Origin: Collinsella sp944321445
GTDB taxonomy: Bacteria > Actinomycetota > Coriobacteriia > Coriobacteriales > Coriobacteriaceae
Length of the DNA: 64,000 bases
Assembly (NCBI RefSeq): GCF_030371825.1
Contig: NZ_JAUDDM010000010.1
Direction: 5' to 3' (one strand)
A model generated the notes under the pieces. It was given only the letters and a program-made list of their open reading frames with translations, did no database searches and had not been told where the DNA came from. Position 1 is the stretch's first letter. Every line of letters begins with the position of its first letter. The position numbers and the translations under genes are program-made. Positions 8,967 through 16,672 of the stretch are shown in pieces.

Positions 8967-8976
8967 GTTGCGCAAC
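8967..8976. promoter_or_regulatory. palindrome GTTGCGCAAC upstream of the SEDS-like gene
   Basis: A perfect 10-bp palindrome 55 bases before the start at 9032. The same 14-mer (palindrome plus GGGG) occurs at 21600, and a one-base variant at 20450, each about 60 bases before a gene of this cluster. It could be a shared operator. Confidence 0.4.
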
Positions 8977-9031
8977 GGGGACGCTACCCGGCGATACTGT
9001 GGCCTTGCAAGTCACGACGGGAGGAGCGCAT

Positions 9032-10255
9032 ATGAGCGTCTTGCATTCATCGATCGACAAGGTTCTCGGAGCCTATCGTGAGCGCATGGTCCTTTTAACT
9101 ACGTCGCTGGGGTTCGTTCTCACGTTCGCCCTGGTTGCAGTCGCCGGTCTGCATCTGGGTATCATCAGGGACGGCCTGCAGGACACGGCTATGCGCGCCG
9201 CGATGGCGCTCGGTGCGGTGGCGGTGGCATGTGTCCTGTGGCGGGCGCATCGCTATTCGAATGCGACCATGCAGTCCCTCGATATGGTTTTGCTGGCGGA
9301 TGCGACCATGCTGTTCGGATTACTGATACCCATGCAGCTGGACGCCGGCGTCGTTCCCGCGTCGTGGCCGTCGTTCGTCCTTGCGCTCGATGCTGCCCTG
9401 GTCGTCGTGGTCTGCGGGTCGCTGGGAAGCGCCGTGTTCGAGATCCGCCTCACGGAGGTAATCGTGCGCGAGGCGCGTGTGGCGGGTGTCCGCGCTGTAC
9501 CGAAGCGCTCCACTATCGTGTGGCGTCCCGTCATGGCGGCGTCGCTCGTGTTCCATATCGCGCTGGTTCCCCGCTTTGCGGAGCAGGGCGCGATTGGTAT
9601 GGCGCTCATCTGGTGTGCCGCGCTGCTCGTCAGTCTCTGGCCGGCGCTTTCCCGTGGTGTTCGCCGCGCCGGCGTCGCGGCGTTCGTCGCGATTGTGGTG
9701 GCCATGTTGCTCGTGAACACCACAGCGCTCGAGCGCTGGCTTGACGCCGCCGGCGATCCGTATGCGGACGGCTACATGTGGCACTCCTTCGCCCGTGTGC
9801 TGCGTGGGTCGGCATTCGGCCGCGGCGCAGGGTTCAGCGAGGCTCTGCATCTGGTTCCCGTCCATGGAGACCATATGGTGCTCGCCGAAGTGGCGGACGT
9901 CTTCGGCACGCTCGGCCTTTCTATCGTCTTGCTCGCCGCGTTGGGCGGCACCTGCTGGGCGGCGTGGAGCGTGTGCATGGTTCCTGCCGGTCGGCGCGCC
10001 ATGGCCGCGGGGTTGCTTGTGGTGATGGCTGCGCCCCTGCTGCTCAACACCTGCGACGTGTTCCATGTCGTACCGTTCTTCGCGGTGCCGTTTCCGCTGC
10101 TTTCGGCCTCGCCGGCCGCATGGATCGCCGGGCCGTTCGCGATGACGCTGCTCGCGCTCGTGATCCATGATGAGCTACCTCCTTGTGATGAACGACTGCC
10201 ACGCGCCTGCGAACGTTCACAGAATGGCTTATCGGAGCTGTCCGATAAGCTCTAG
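9032..10255 (+). CDS. divergent SEDS-family (FtsW/RodA-like) membrane protein
   Basis: 407-aa, strongly hydrophobic protein with about ten predicted membrane segments. Two stretches resemble the FtsW/RodA/SpoVE family. The first, LRGSAFGRGAGFSEALHLVP followed by HGDHMVLAEVADVFGTLGL, matches the large loop before the usual HTDFIFAVLAEELG-type motif. The second, HVVPFFAVPFPLLSASP, matches the LPLTGVPLPFFSYG-type C-terminal motif. SEDS proteins polymerise glycan strands, usually with a class B PBP. This copy is divergent and has no PBP beside it. The ATG at 9032 has GGGAGGAG at ideal spacing. The end of the gene overlaps a hairpin (10228-10249). It lies among kinase, FHA and phosphatase genes, so regulation by phosphorylation is plausible but unproven. 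Confidence 0.7.
   Translation: MSVLHSSIDKVLGAYRERMVLLTTSLGFVLTFALVAVAGLHLGIIRDGLQDTAMRAAMALGAVAVACVLWRAHRYSNATMQSLDMVLLADATMLFGLLIPMQLDAGVVPASWPSFVLALDAALVVVVCGSLGSAVFEIRLTEVIVREARVAGVRAVPKRSTIVWRPVMAASLVFHIALVPRFAEQGAIGMALIWCAALLVSLWPALSRGVRRAGVAAFVAIVVAMLLVNTTALERWLDAAGDPYADGYMWHSFARVLRGSAFGRGAGFSEALHLVPVHGDHMVLAEVADVFGTLGLSIVLLAALGGTCWAAWSVCMVPAGRRAMAAGLLVVMAAPLLLNTCDVFHVVPFFAVPFPLLSASPAAWIAGPFAMTLLALVIHDELPPCDERLPRACERSQNGLSELSDKL
10228..10249 (+). terminator. hairpin at the end of the SEDS-like gene
   Basis: CTTATCGGA (10228-10236) pairs with TCCGATAAG (10241-10249) across GCTG, inside the last codons. A T-rich run (TATTATTTTTTAC) follows only about 15 bases later, so this may be an attenuator rather than a classical terminator. 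Confidence 0.5.
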
Positions 10256-10302
10256 GAAGGGGGTATTATTTTTTACTGTCATCAACACGGGAGGCTGAGG
10301 CC

Positions 10303-12003
10303 ATGGATATCATCACCGGCGATCTATTCGAATTCTGCGCCGTCACCAAGGCTGCCCGCGAGGCGGTCAATCGGGTCACGGGAAGGACCGACGCGGACGA
10401 TTGCCTCAAGGCTGGCTGGAAACAGGCGTTTGCCGATAAGTCCTACAGGCGTATGCGCGACATCATCCGCTTCCAGATGTCCGTCCGTGACCAAGCGGGC
10501 AAGGAGCAGGTGCTCGTGATCAAGCTCAGGCAAAGCGATTCCAACAAAAAGCCGGTGCGCGCGAATCCCAAACCGTACTTCACCTACGGCGTGGATCTCG
10601 AGGACGGTTCCCAGCGCCCCTACAAGAGCCTATGGGACTTTGCCTATATATCGGCCGATGCCTACAAGCAGCTCATGAACCTTGCCCTGCCCGAGCCGTG
10701 GTCGTTTAGCGACCGCGACGGCGGCCACGAGATTCTCACGTGGTACCTCAACGGCACATTCCTGCACCTTCTCGACGAGGAGAAGATTCGCTACGGACAG
10801 GATGCCAAGGGCAAGTTTGCGGTCTTTTGCACGGGTCTAGTCAACCGTAACTTCGAGGACATCTACTGCTTCTGTGAGCCGAACAACAATCATAAAAGCG
10901 AATGGATCGTCAGGTCGTTCTGCACCAAGGGTTCGGGCAATGCCGGCAAGCGCCTCGTTCGCGCGTTCGGTACCGACTTGCCCCAGCGCGCCGTGTACTA
11001 CCGCACTCTGACCGACGTCGTGTACGATGGTTCCTTCGACCTCGTGCCGGACTTCGATCATCTGATGCGACGGTGGAACCGTGTTGAGCCCTCCGCGCTG
11101 CGTGTGCTGTTCGCGGGATCGGCCGAGGCGGCGCCCCTCATCGACGAGGCAGAGCGCGAGGCCGATTCTGAAAAGCGTCAGAGGGTTCTCGAGCCCCTGA
11201 CGGGCATCGTGGATGGCGACGAGCGCCTGCGCCGTTCACTGTGGCGAGCGCTGAACGACGCGTGCGAGCTCGCGCAGACGCGGGCGCGTTACATGTTCTC
11301 CAGCGCCATCCCGTCGTGGAATCCGCGCTACAGCAAGGGCGGCCAGGTCTTCTTCTGCCTACCGTTGAGTCTGGTCGACGTTGACCGCGTGGACGCGGTG
11401 CTGATTGCCCGCAGGATCGAGGTCCAGCGCGACGGGGCGCCTTACTGCTACTACGAGGGCGAGACGCTCTACTCGCTGCAGATGGCCTACAAGCACGCGC
11501 GGACCCTCCAGCGCGTTGACGGCCTCATGGGCTGGATTGAGTCGGCCTTTCCGCTGGCTGCCACCGAAGGCTCGATTACCCCGGCGGGCGGCGATTCGGC
11601 TTTCTCGAGCACGATTGCACCGTCTATGACGCCGCAGCTTGCCCGCGATGACGCGCAAGACGACCCTTCCTCGCGCTTGGCGCGCCTGACGCCCGAGGAT
11701 CCGGCGATGGGGACGTACGTCGTGCGGCCCGGTGACGTAATCGGCGTGGCGCGCCGCAGCGCCGACCCCGCACCCGATATCGTGCTGCCCCTGATACGCA
11801 CGTTCAAGCACGTGTCGCAGCGTCACGGCGTGTTCACGTGCATCGGCGGCGTCTGGAGCTACGAACAGTACGGCGTGAACGGAGCAAAGGTGCGTCATCT
11901 CGATGGGTCTGTTCAAAAGCTGGTCGAAGGCTCCAGGATTGAACTGGCCTCTGGCGAGGAGTTGTCGTTCGCCGAGTCGGCCTGGATGAAGTTCATGGTG
12001 TAG
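10303..12003 (+). CDS. DUF3825 domain protein with C-terminal FHA domain
   Basis: 566 aa. The central part (about residues 90-260) matches DUF3825 by pattern: EILTWYLNGTFLHLLDEEKI, FCTGLVNRNFEDIYCFCEPN, WIVRSFCTKGSG. The function of DUF3825 is not established. The C-terminal 100 residues look like a forkhead-associated domain (DVIGVARR, DIVLPLIRTFKHVSQRHG, WSYEQYGVNGAKV), which reads phosphothreonine. A linker of about 60 residues rich in Ser, Asp and Ala separates the two and could carry phosphorylation sites. It starts 47 bases after the SEDS-like gene and precedes the first kinase gene. A role as phospho-dependent adaptor or effector of the kinases is an inference from context. Confidence 0.8.
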   Translation: MDIITGDLFEFCAVTKAAREAVNRVTGRTDADDCLKAGWKQAFADKSYRRMRDIIRFQMSVRDQAGKEQVLVIKLRQSDSNKKPVRANPKPYFTYGVDLEDGSQRPYKSLWDFAYISADAYKQLMNLALPEPWSFSDRDGGHEILTWYLNGTFLHLLDEEKIRYGQDAKGKFAVFCTGLVNRNFEDIYCFCEPNNNHKSEWIVRSFCTKGSGNAGKRLVRAFGTDLPQRAVYYRTLTDVVYDGSFDLVPDFDHLMRRWNRVEPSALRVLFAGSAEAAPLIDEAEREADSEKRQRVLEPLTGIVDGDERLRRSLWRALNDACELAQTRARYMFSSAIPSWNPRYSKGGQVFFCLPLSLVDVDRVDAVLIARRIEVQRDGAPYCYYEGETLYSLQMAYKHARTLQRVDGLMGWIESAFPLAATEGSITPAGGDSAFSSTIAPSMTPQLARDDAQDDPSSRLARLTPEDPAMGTYVVRPGDVIGVARRSADPAPDIVLPLIRTFKHVSQRHGVFTCIGGVWSYEQYGVNGAKVRHLDGSVQKLVEGSRIELASGEELSFAESAWMKFMV

Positions 12004-12011
12004 CACAAGGC

Positions 12012-12040
12012 GGGAAAATAGGGACAGGCACTTTTTTCCC
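12012..12040. repeat. GGGAAAATAGGGACAGGCAC repeat copy
   Basis: Short hairpin-type repeat (GGGAAAA...TTTTCCC) carrying the same GGGACAGGCACTT core as 7356-7384. It occupies most of the 61-base gap before the first kinase gene. Confidence 0.7.
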
Positions 12041-12064
12041 ACAGGTGAGCAGGGGGAGAGAGGC

Positions 12065-15000
12065 ATGGAAGAACACATCCGGTTGGAGTCTGTGGGGTAC
12101 AATCCCCTAGCCGTCGAGAGGGACGGCTCGAGGACCATCGACCCGCTGACCGCGACCCGGATCGGCGAGGGCGGCTACGCTAGGGCCTACCGCGTGCCGG
12201 CCCAGCCCGGCCTGCCAGTCGGCGGCATCCTCAAGGTGTTCAAGCTCTTCCCGGAGTCGTGCTGCGCGGGCGAACGTCTCCGCCGCAAGGTGAAGTGGAA
12301 TGCCCTGTACGACGAGTACAATTTGCTCTGCGCACTCGACGGGCTCGACGGCCACGCGCCGCAGGCCTACGCGTCCGCGTTTTTCGTGGTCGACGACGGG
12401 GCGGGCGGCCTTACGTACAGTCCCGCCTTCCTCATGGAGGAAATCGGCAGTCCCGCCGAGTCGCTCAAAGCTGTTGTGCATGAGCGCATCGATGCGTTCG
12501 ACGCCGGCCAGGTCTCGGTGTTTGGCCTGAGGATGCTCGACGCGCTCGACCTGCTCGCCGAGCGGGGCGAGACGGCCGATCAAGTCGCCCATGCCGACCT
12601 GTCGCCCGCGAATGTGTTCGTGCGGCGCTCGCCCGACGGCCAGACCTTCGAGTGGGTCTACCTGATCGACTTCGGCCAGGCGAAATGTGCTGCCAAGGGC
12701 GTGACACCTTCGTTCATGCGGGGCGTGCACCCGCGCATGGGGACGGTCGAGTACTGCGCCCCGGAGCTGATCCCCGGGCTCACGCTGCGCGAAGGGGATT
12801 CGGATGCCTGCCGTGAGCACAATGGGCTGTACGGGACGCGCAGCGACGCCACGGTCGATCTCTGGTCGCTCGGCGCGCTGATGTACCTGCTCGCGCTGCG
12901 TAAGGAGCCGAGGTATTCGGTGGAGTACGCGATGCGTAGCGGCGTGTCGGGCTTCTGGCGCGGTGACGCGCTGCTCGACGACCCGGAGGCGTTCCGCATC
13001 CTGATCGAGGAGAAGCGCCGTGGCCTGAGCCTTCCGGACTACATGAACGAGGAGGGCGAGCTGCTACTGAGCCAGGCGATTGCGCTCTGCACCGCATGGG
13101 ACCCGCGCGAGCGCGATCGCCTCCACATCCGCCGTCTGCTCAAGCGGGTGGCGGAGGGTGCGGGCGACGACGCGCGCTTCCTGCGCATGACATATGTGCC
13201 CGCGGTCACGCCCTCGCTCGAGGACGACGCCGGGCGGGGCGCCCGCGTCGAGGCCGGCACCGTGTTCGCCGGCGTGTACAAGCTGACCGCCCCCGACGGC
13301 GCGCCGTTCTCGGACGCGGGTGCCGACCTGCTCGTGTTCGGCGGCAGCGAGCAGGACGTGGACATCCGCGAGTACCGCTACCGCGGCGTGACATATGCCG
13401 CCGAGCACGTGGGGCCGCGCTACGACATGAGCCGCGCCGGATGGGGCGTGAAGGAGTGGCAGTGCGATTCGCCCTGGCAGAGCATCAGTATCGTCGATTT
13501 TTTGACCGAGATCCGCCCTGCGACGACGCGCGCGTGGTTCGCGGGCTGTTCGCGCCTTGCCGAGCTGCTGCACATCGACCGGCTGAACACCTCCGCGGCG
13601 ACGGATATGCAGTTCATGTTCCACGACTGCTCGTCGCTCGAGTACGTGGACGTGTTCGGTTTCGACACCTTGCAGGTTGAGCGCATGAACGCTATGTTCC
13701 ACGGCTGCTCGGCGCTGCAGGGGCTCAACGTGGGCGGCTTCGACACGTCGAAGGTCGTTACCATGGCCAGCATGTTCGACGGGTGCTCGTCGCTCGTCGC
13801 GCTGGACGTTGGGCGCTTCAAGACGGGCAAGGTCCAGTCGTTCAGATTCATGTTCAACGAGTGCTCCTCGGTGCGGCGGCTCGACGTCTCGCATTTTATG
13901 ACCGGGGCAGCGACCAACTTGGAGGCGATGTTCCGGCGGTGCCGTTCGCTCGAGACCGTCGACGTCTCGCGCTTCGACACCTCGGCGGTGGCGAGTCTCA
14001 ACGGCATGTTCATGGGATGCGAGTCGCTGCGCTACGTCGATGTTTCCGGGTTCAGGACGGGCACCGTTACGAATTTCGGCTCCCTGTTCAGCGGGTGCAA
14101 GGCGTTGGCGCACGTGGATGTTTCGGGTTTCGACACCTCGTCGGCGACGTTCTTGAACCACGTGTTCTACGAGTGCGCCGAGCTTGCGTCCGTCGATGTC
14201 TCCGGTTTCGATACCTCGAGGGCGACGACGTTCAAGTCCATGTTCTGCGGCTGCAGCGCGCTGACGGGGCTCGACGTCTCGGGGTTCGACACCTCCTCTG
14301 CCACGGATATGGCCTGGATGTTCTCCAAGTGCTCGGCGCTCACGGCCCTCGACGTCTCCGGCTTCGACACGGGTTCCGTCGCCGACTTCCAGTCCATGTT
14401 CGACGGCTGCACGGAGCTCGCGGCGCTCGACGTCTCGGGTTTCGACACCTCCGCGGCGACGAGGCTCAACCACATGTTCTGCGGCTGCGGCAAGCTCGCC
14501 ACGATCGACGTCTCAGGCTTCAGGACGCCTCGCGTCGAGTCGTTCAAGTCCATGTTCTGCGGTTGCGCCTCGCTGAGGACGCTCGACGCTTCGGGGTTTG
14601 ATTGCGCGAGCGCGACCGACCTGAGCTTCATGTTCAAGGATTGCGCAGAGCTGGGGGGCATCGGGGGGTCGCTGCGCTCCGTGCGCGACGATGCCGACAC
14701 GGGCAACATGTACACCGGTTGCTCGAAGCTTGCCGTCCCGACGAGCGTGTGGGCGGCGATGTACAAGCTTCACCGGTCAGACGGGTCCGCGTACTCCGAC
14801 AAGACGATGGACCTGCTCGTGTTCGGGCAGGGCGAGCGAGGCTGCGCGCTCGACTGGTGTACCATGGGCGGCGAACGTTTCGGTGCGGAGCGCGTCGGTA
14901 ATCCGATCGACATGTCGAACAAGGGGTGGAACGTCAAGGACGGCACGTGCGATTCGCCTTGGCAGGATGCGGAGACGGTCCTTTTCACAGATGGGGTTTC

Positions 15001-16633
15001 GCCGCGGACCATGTGCGCGTGGTTCGCGTACTGCACGCGGCTGAAGAGCATGGTCGGTATCGAGCGGCTGGACACCTCGCAGGTTACGGACATGCAGTTC
15101 GCGTTCTACCGCTGCGAGTCGCTGGAGCGGCTCGATGTCTCCGGTTTCGATACCTCGAGGGCGACGACGTTCAAGTCCATGTTCTGCGGCTGCAGCGCGC
15201 TGACGGGGCTCGACGTCTCGGGGTTCGACACCTCCTCTGCCACGGATATGGCCTGGATGTTCTCCAAGTGCTCGGCGCTCACGGCCCTCGACGTCTCCGG
15301 CTTCGACACGGGTTCCGTCGCCGACTTCCAGTCCATGTTCGACGGCTGCACGGAGCTCGCGGCGCTCGACGTCTCGGGTTTCGACACCTCCGCGGCGACG
15401 AGGCTCAACCACATGTTCTGCGGCTGCGGCAAGCTCGCCACGATCGACGTCTCAGGCTTCAGGACGGGCTTCGCCACCGACTTCCGGGCAATGTTTAGCG
15501 GCTGCTCGTCACTCAAAGCGCTCGACGTTTCGGGCTTTGACACTTCGACGGCAGGGTATTTCGAGCACATGTTCGACGAGTGCTTCGCGCTCGCCTCTCT
15601 TGATGTCTCGCGTTTCGACACATCGCAGGCGGTATCGTTCAACTGTATGTTCGCAGACTGTCACGCACTCACGTCCCTCGACGTCTCGCGGTTCGATACG
15701 TCCCGCGTCACGAACATGCGCCACATGTTCTTCAACGACGAAAACCTGAAGCGGCTCGACGTCTCACACTTTGATACGAAGCACGTTGAGGACTTCACCT
15801 GCATGTTCTCCGGGTGCTCAGGGCTTACGTCGATTGACGTCTCGCGTTTCGACACGTCGCGTGCCACGTCGTTCAGCTCCATGTTTAGCGGCTGTGTGTC
15901 GCTCATTGAGCTTGACGTTTCAGGTTTCAATACCTCGTCGGCGACGAAGCTCAATGGCATGTTCTACGATTGTGACAAACTTGCAGCGCTTGACGTCTCG
16001 GGCTTTAGGACGCTACATGTCGAGTCGTTCAAATCGATGTTCGCCGGCTGCTCCTCTCTGAGGTCCCTCGACGTCTCGGGCTTCGACACTTCGTCTGCTA
16101 CTGATATGAGCTGGATGTTCAGGGGCTGCTCGTCGATTGCCGAGATCGACGTCTCGGGCTTCAGGACGCCGCGCGTCGAGTCGTTCAGGTCCATGTTCGC
16201 CGACTGCGCTTCGCTCCTCGCGCTTGACGCCTCGGGCTTCGACACCGCCAGGGCAGAGGATCTGAGCTACATGTTCTACGGATGCGCGTCGCTCGCGTCC
16301 CTTGACGTCTCGGGTTTTAGGACGCCGCGCGTCACGTCGTTCAAGTGCATGTTCTATGGCTGCACCAAGCTTGCACGCCTGGATGTTTCCGGCTTTACCA
16401 CATCGAGCGCGACCGATCTGAGCTGGATGCTCGCGGATTGCCCGTCGCTTGTGGACCTCAGGGGCTGGCCGCTTCCCGTGCCCAAGGGCGCTGATACCTC
16501 GAACATCGCCCGTGGCCTTCCCGATCCCGCGGTCGCCCGTCGCGCGCGCGATGAGGAGCGCAAGAAGATTGAGGAAGCCGTGCGCATGCGGGTGCGTGAC
16601 CTCTACGGGGTCGATCGCTACTACACCGACTGA
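12065..16633 (+). CDS. Hanks-type Ser/Thr kinase fused to two BspA-like (DUF285) repeat arrays
   Basis: 1522 aa. Kinase domain about residues 28-370: Gly loop IGEGGYARAY (33-42), ATP lysine in GGILKVFK (Lys57), catalytic loop HADLSPANV (Asp178, Asn183) in place of the usual HRDLKPxN, DFG (202-204), and GTVEYCAPE (226-234). All key residues for activity are present. A cap module (about 400-490) precedes DUF285 array 1 (about 493-892, some 15 repeats). A second cap (about 899-980) precedes array 2 (about 983-1466, some 19 repeats). The repeat consensus is LDVSGFDTSxATDMxxMFxGC, period 26 residues. No signal peptide or membrane segment is visible, so repeats and kinase should both be cytosolic. 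A 335-bp stretch is duplicated exactly inside the arrays (14193-14527, 15132-15466). The ligand and substrates are unknown. Confidence 0.92.
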   Translation: MEEHIRLESVGYNPLAVERDGSRTIDPLTATRIGEGGYARAYRVPAQPGLPVGGILKVFKLFPESCCAGERLRRKVKWNALYDEYNLLCALDGLDGHAPQAYASAFFVVDDGAGGLTYSPAFLMEEIGSPAESLKAVVHERIDAFDAGQVSVFGLRMLDALDLLAERGETADQVAHADLSPANVFVRRSPDGQTFEWVYLIDFGQAKCAAKGVTPSFMRGVHPRMGTVEYCAPELIPGLTLREGDSDACREHNGLYGTRSDATVDLWSLGALMYLLALRKEPRYSVEYAMRSGVSGFWRGDALLDDPEAFRILIEEKRRGLSLPDYMNEEGELLLSQAIALCTAWDPRERDRLHIRRLLKRVAEGAGDDARFLRMTYVPAVTPSLEDDAGRGARVEAGTVFAGVYKLTAPDGAPFSDAGADLLVFGGSEQDVDIREYRYRGVTYAAEHVGPRYDMSRAGWGVKEWQCDSPWQSISIVDFLTEIRPATTRAWFAGCSRLAELLHIDRLNTSAATDMQFMFHDCSSLEYVDVFGFDTLQVERMNAMFHGCSALQGLNVGGFDTSKVVTMASMFDGCSSLVALDVGRFKTGKVQSFRFMFNECSSVRRLDVSHFMTGAATNLEAMFRRCRSLETVDVSRFDTSAVASLNGMFMGCESLRYVDVSGFRTGTVTNFGSLFSGCKALAHVDVSGFDTSSATFLNHVFYECAELASVDVSGFDTSRATTFKSMFCGCSALTGLDVSGFDTSSATDMAWMFSKCSALTALDVSGFDTGSVADFQSMFDGCTELAALDVSGFDTSAATRLNHMFCGCGKLATIDVSGFRTPRVESFKSMFCGCASLRTLDASGFDCASATDLSFMFKDCAELGGIGGSLRSVRDDADTGNMYTGCSKLAVPTSVWAAMYKLHRSDGSAYSDKTMDLLVFGQGERGCALDWCTMGGERFGAERVGNPIDMSNKGWNVKDGTCDSPWQDAETVLFTDGVSPRTMCAWFAYCTRLKSMVGIERLDTSQVTDMQFAFYRCESLERLDVSGFDTSRATTFKSMFCGCSALTGLDVSGFDTSSATDMAWMFSKCSALTALDVSGFDTGSVADFQSMFDGCTELAALDVSGFDTSAATRLNHMFCGCGKLATIDVSGFRTGFATDFRAMFSGCSSLKALDVSGFDTSTAGYFEHMFDECFALASLDVSRFDTSQAVSFNCMFADCHALTSLDVSRFDTSRVTNMRHMFFNDENLKRLDVSHFDTKHVEDFTCMFSGCSGLTSIDVSRFDTSRATSFSSMFSGCVSLIELDVSGFNTSSATKLNGMFYDCDKLAALDVSGFRTLHVESFKSMFAGCSSLRSLDVSGFDTSSATDMSWMFRGCSSIAEIDVSGFRTPRVESFRSMFADCASLLALDASGFDTARAEDLSYMFYGCASLASLDVSGFRTPRVTSFKCMFYGCTKLARLDVSGFTTSSATDLSWMLADCPSLVDLRGWPLPVPKGADTSNIARGLPDPAVARRARDEERKKIEEAVRMRVRDLYGVDRYYTD
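14193..14527 (+). repeat. internal direct duplication, copy 1
   Basis: 335 bp identical, base by base on my reading, to 15132-15466 (offset 939 bp, a multiple of three). It encodes about four DUF285 repeats in array 1 of the kinase. Identity at synonymous sites implies a recent duplication or gene conversion. Confidence 0.9.
15132..15466 (+). repeat. internal direct duplication, copy 2
   Basis: Second copy of the 335-bp block, in array 2 of the same kinase gene. Flanking repeats differ, so the copy has sharp boundaries at both ends. Confidence 0.9.
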
Positions 16634-16638
16634 TCGTC

Positions 16639-16649
16639 TGCGGTTGCAG
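16639..16649 (+). promoter_or_regulatory. TGCGRTTGCAG leader motif, copy 1
   Basis: TGCGGTTGCAG followed by GT and a GGAAAGGA ribosome site. The same arrangement with the same spacing occurs at 19296-19306 before the FHA gene. It may reflect a shared regulatory site or simply duplication of the leader. Confidence 0.4.
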
Positions 16650-16672
16650 ATTGTCTAGGAAAGGACCGCGCT

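Noticed and set aside
13064..14473. Long open reading frames on the minus strand opposite the kinase repeats (also 14777-15412 and 18016-18993)
   Set aside because: They mirror the 78-bp repeat period and GC-rich third positions of the plus-strand genes, lack ribosome sites, and give low-complexity proteins.
14193..15466. CRISPR-like array because of regular repeats
   Set aside because: The 78-bp periodicity is coding (26-residue protein repeats) with no constant repeat and variable spacer pattern. No CRISPR array was seen in the window.
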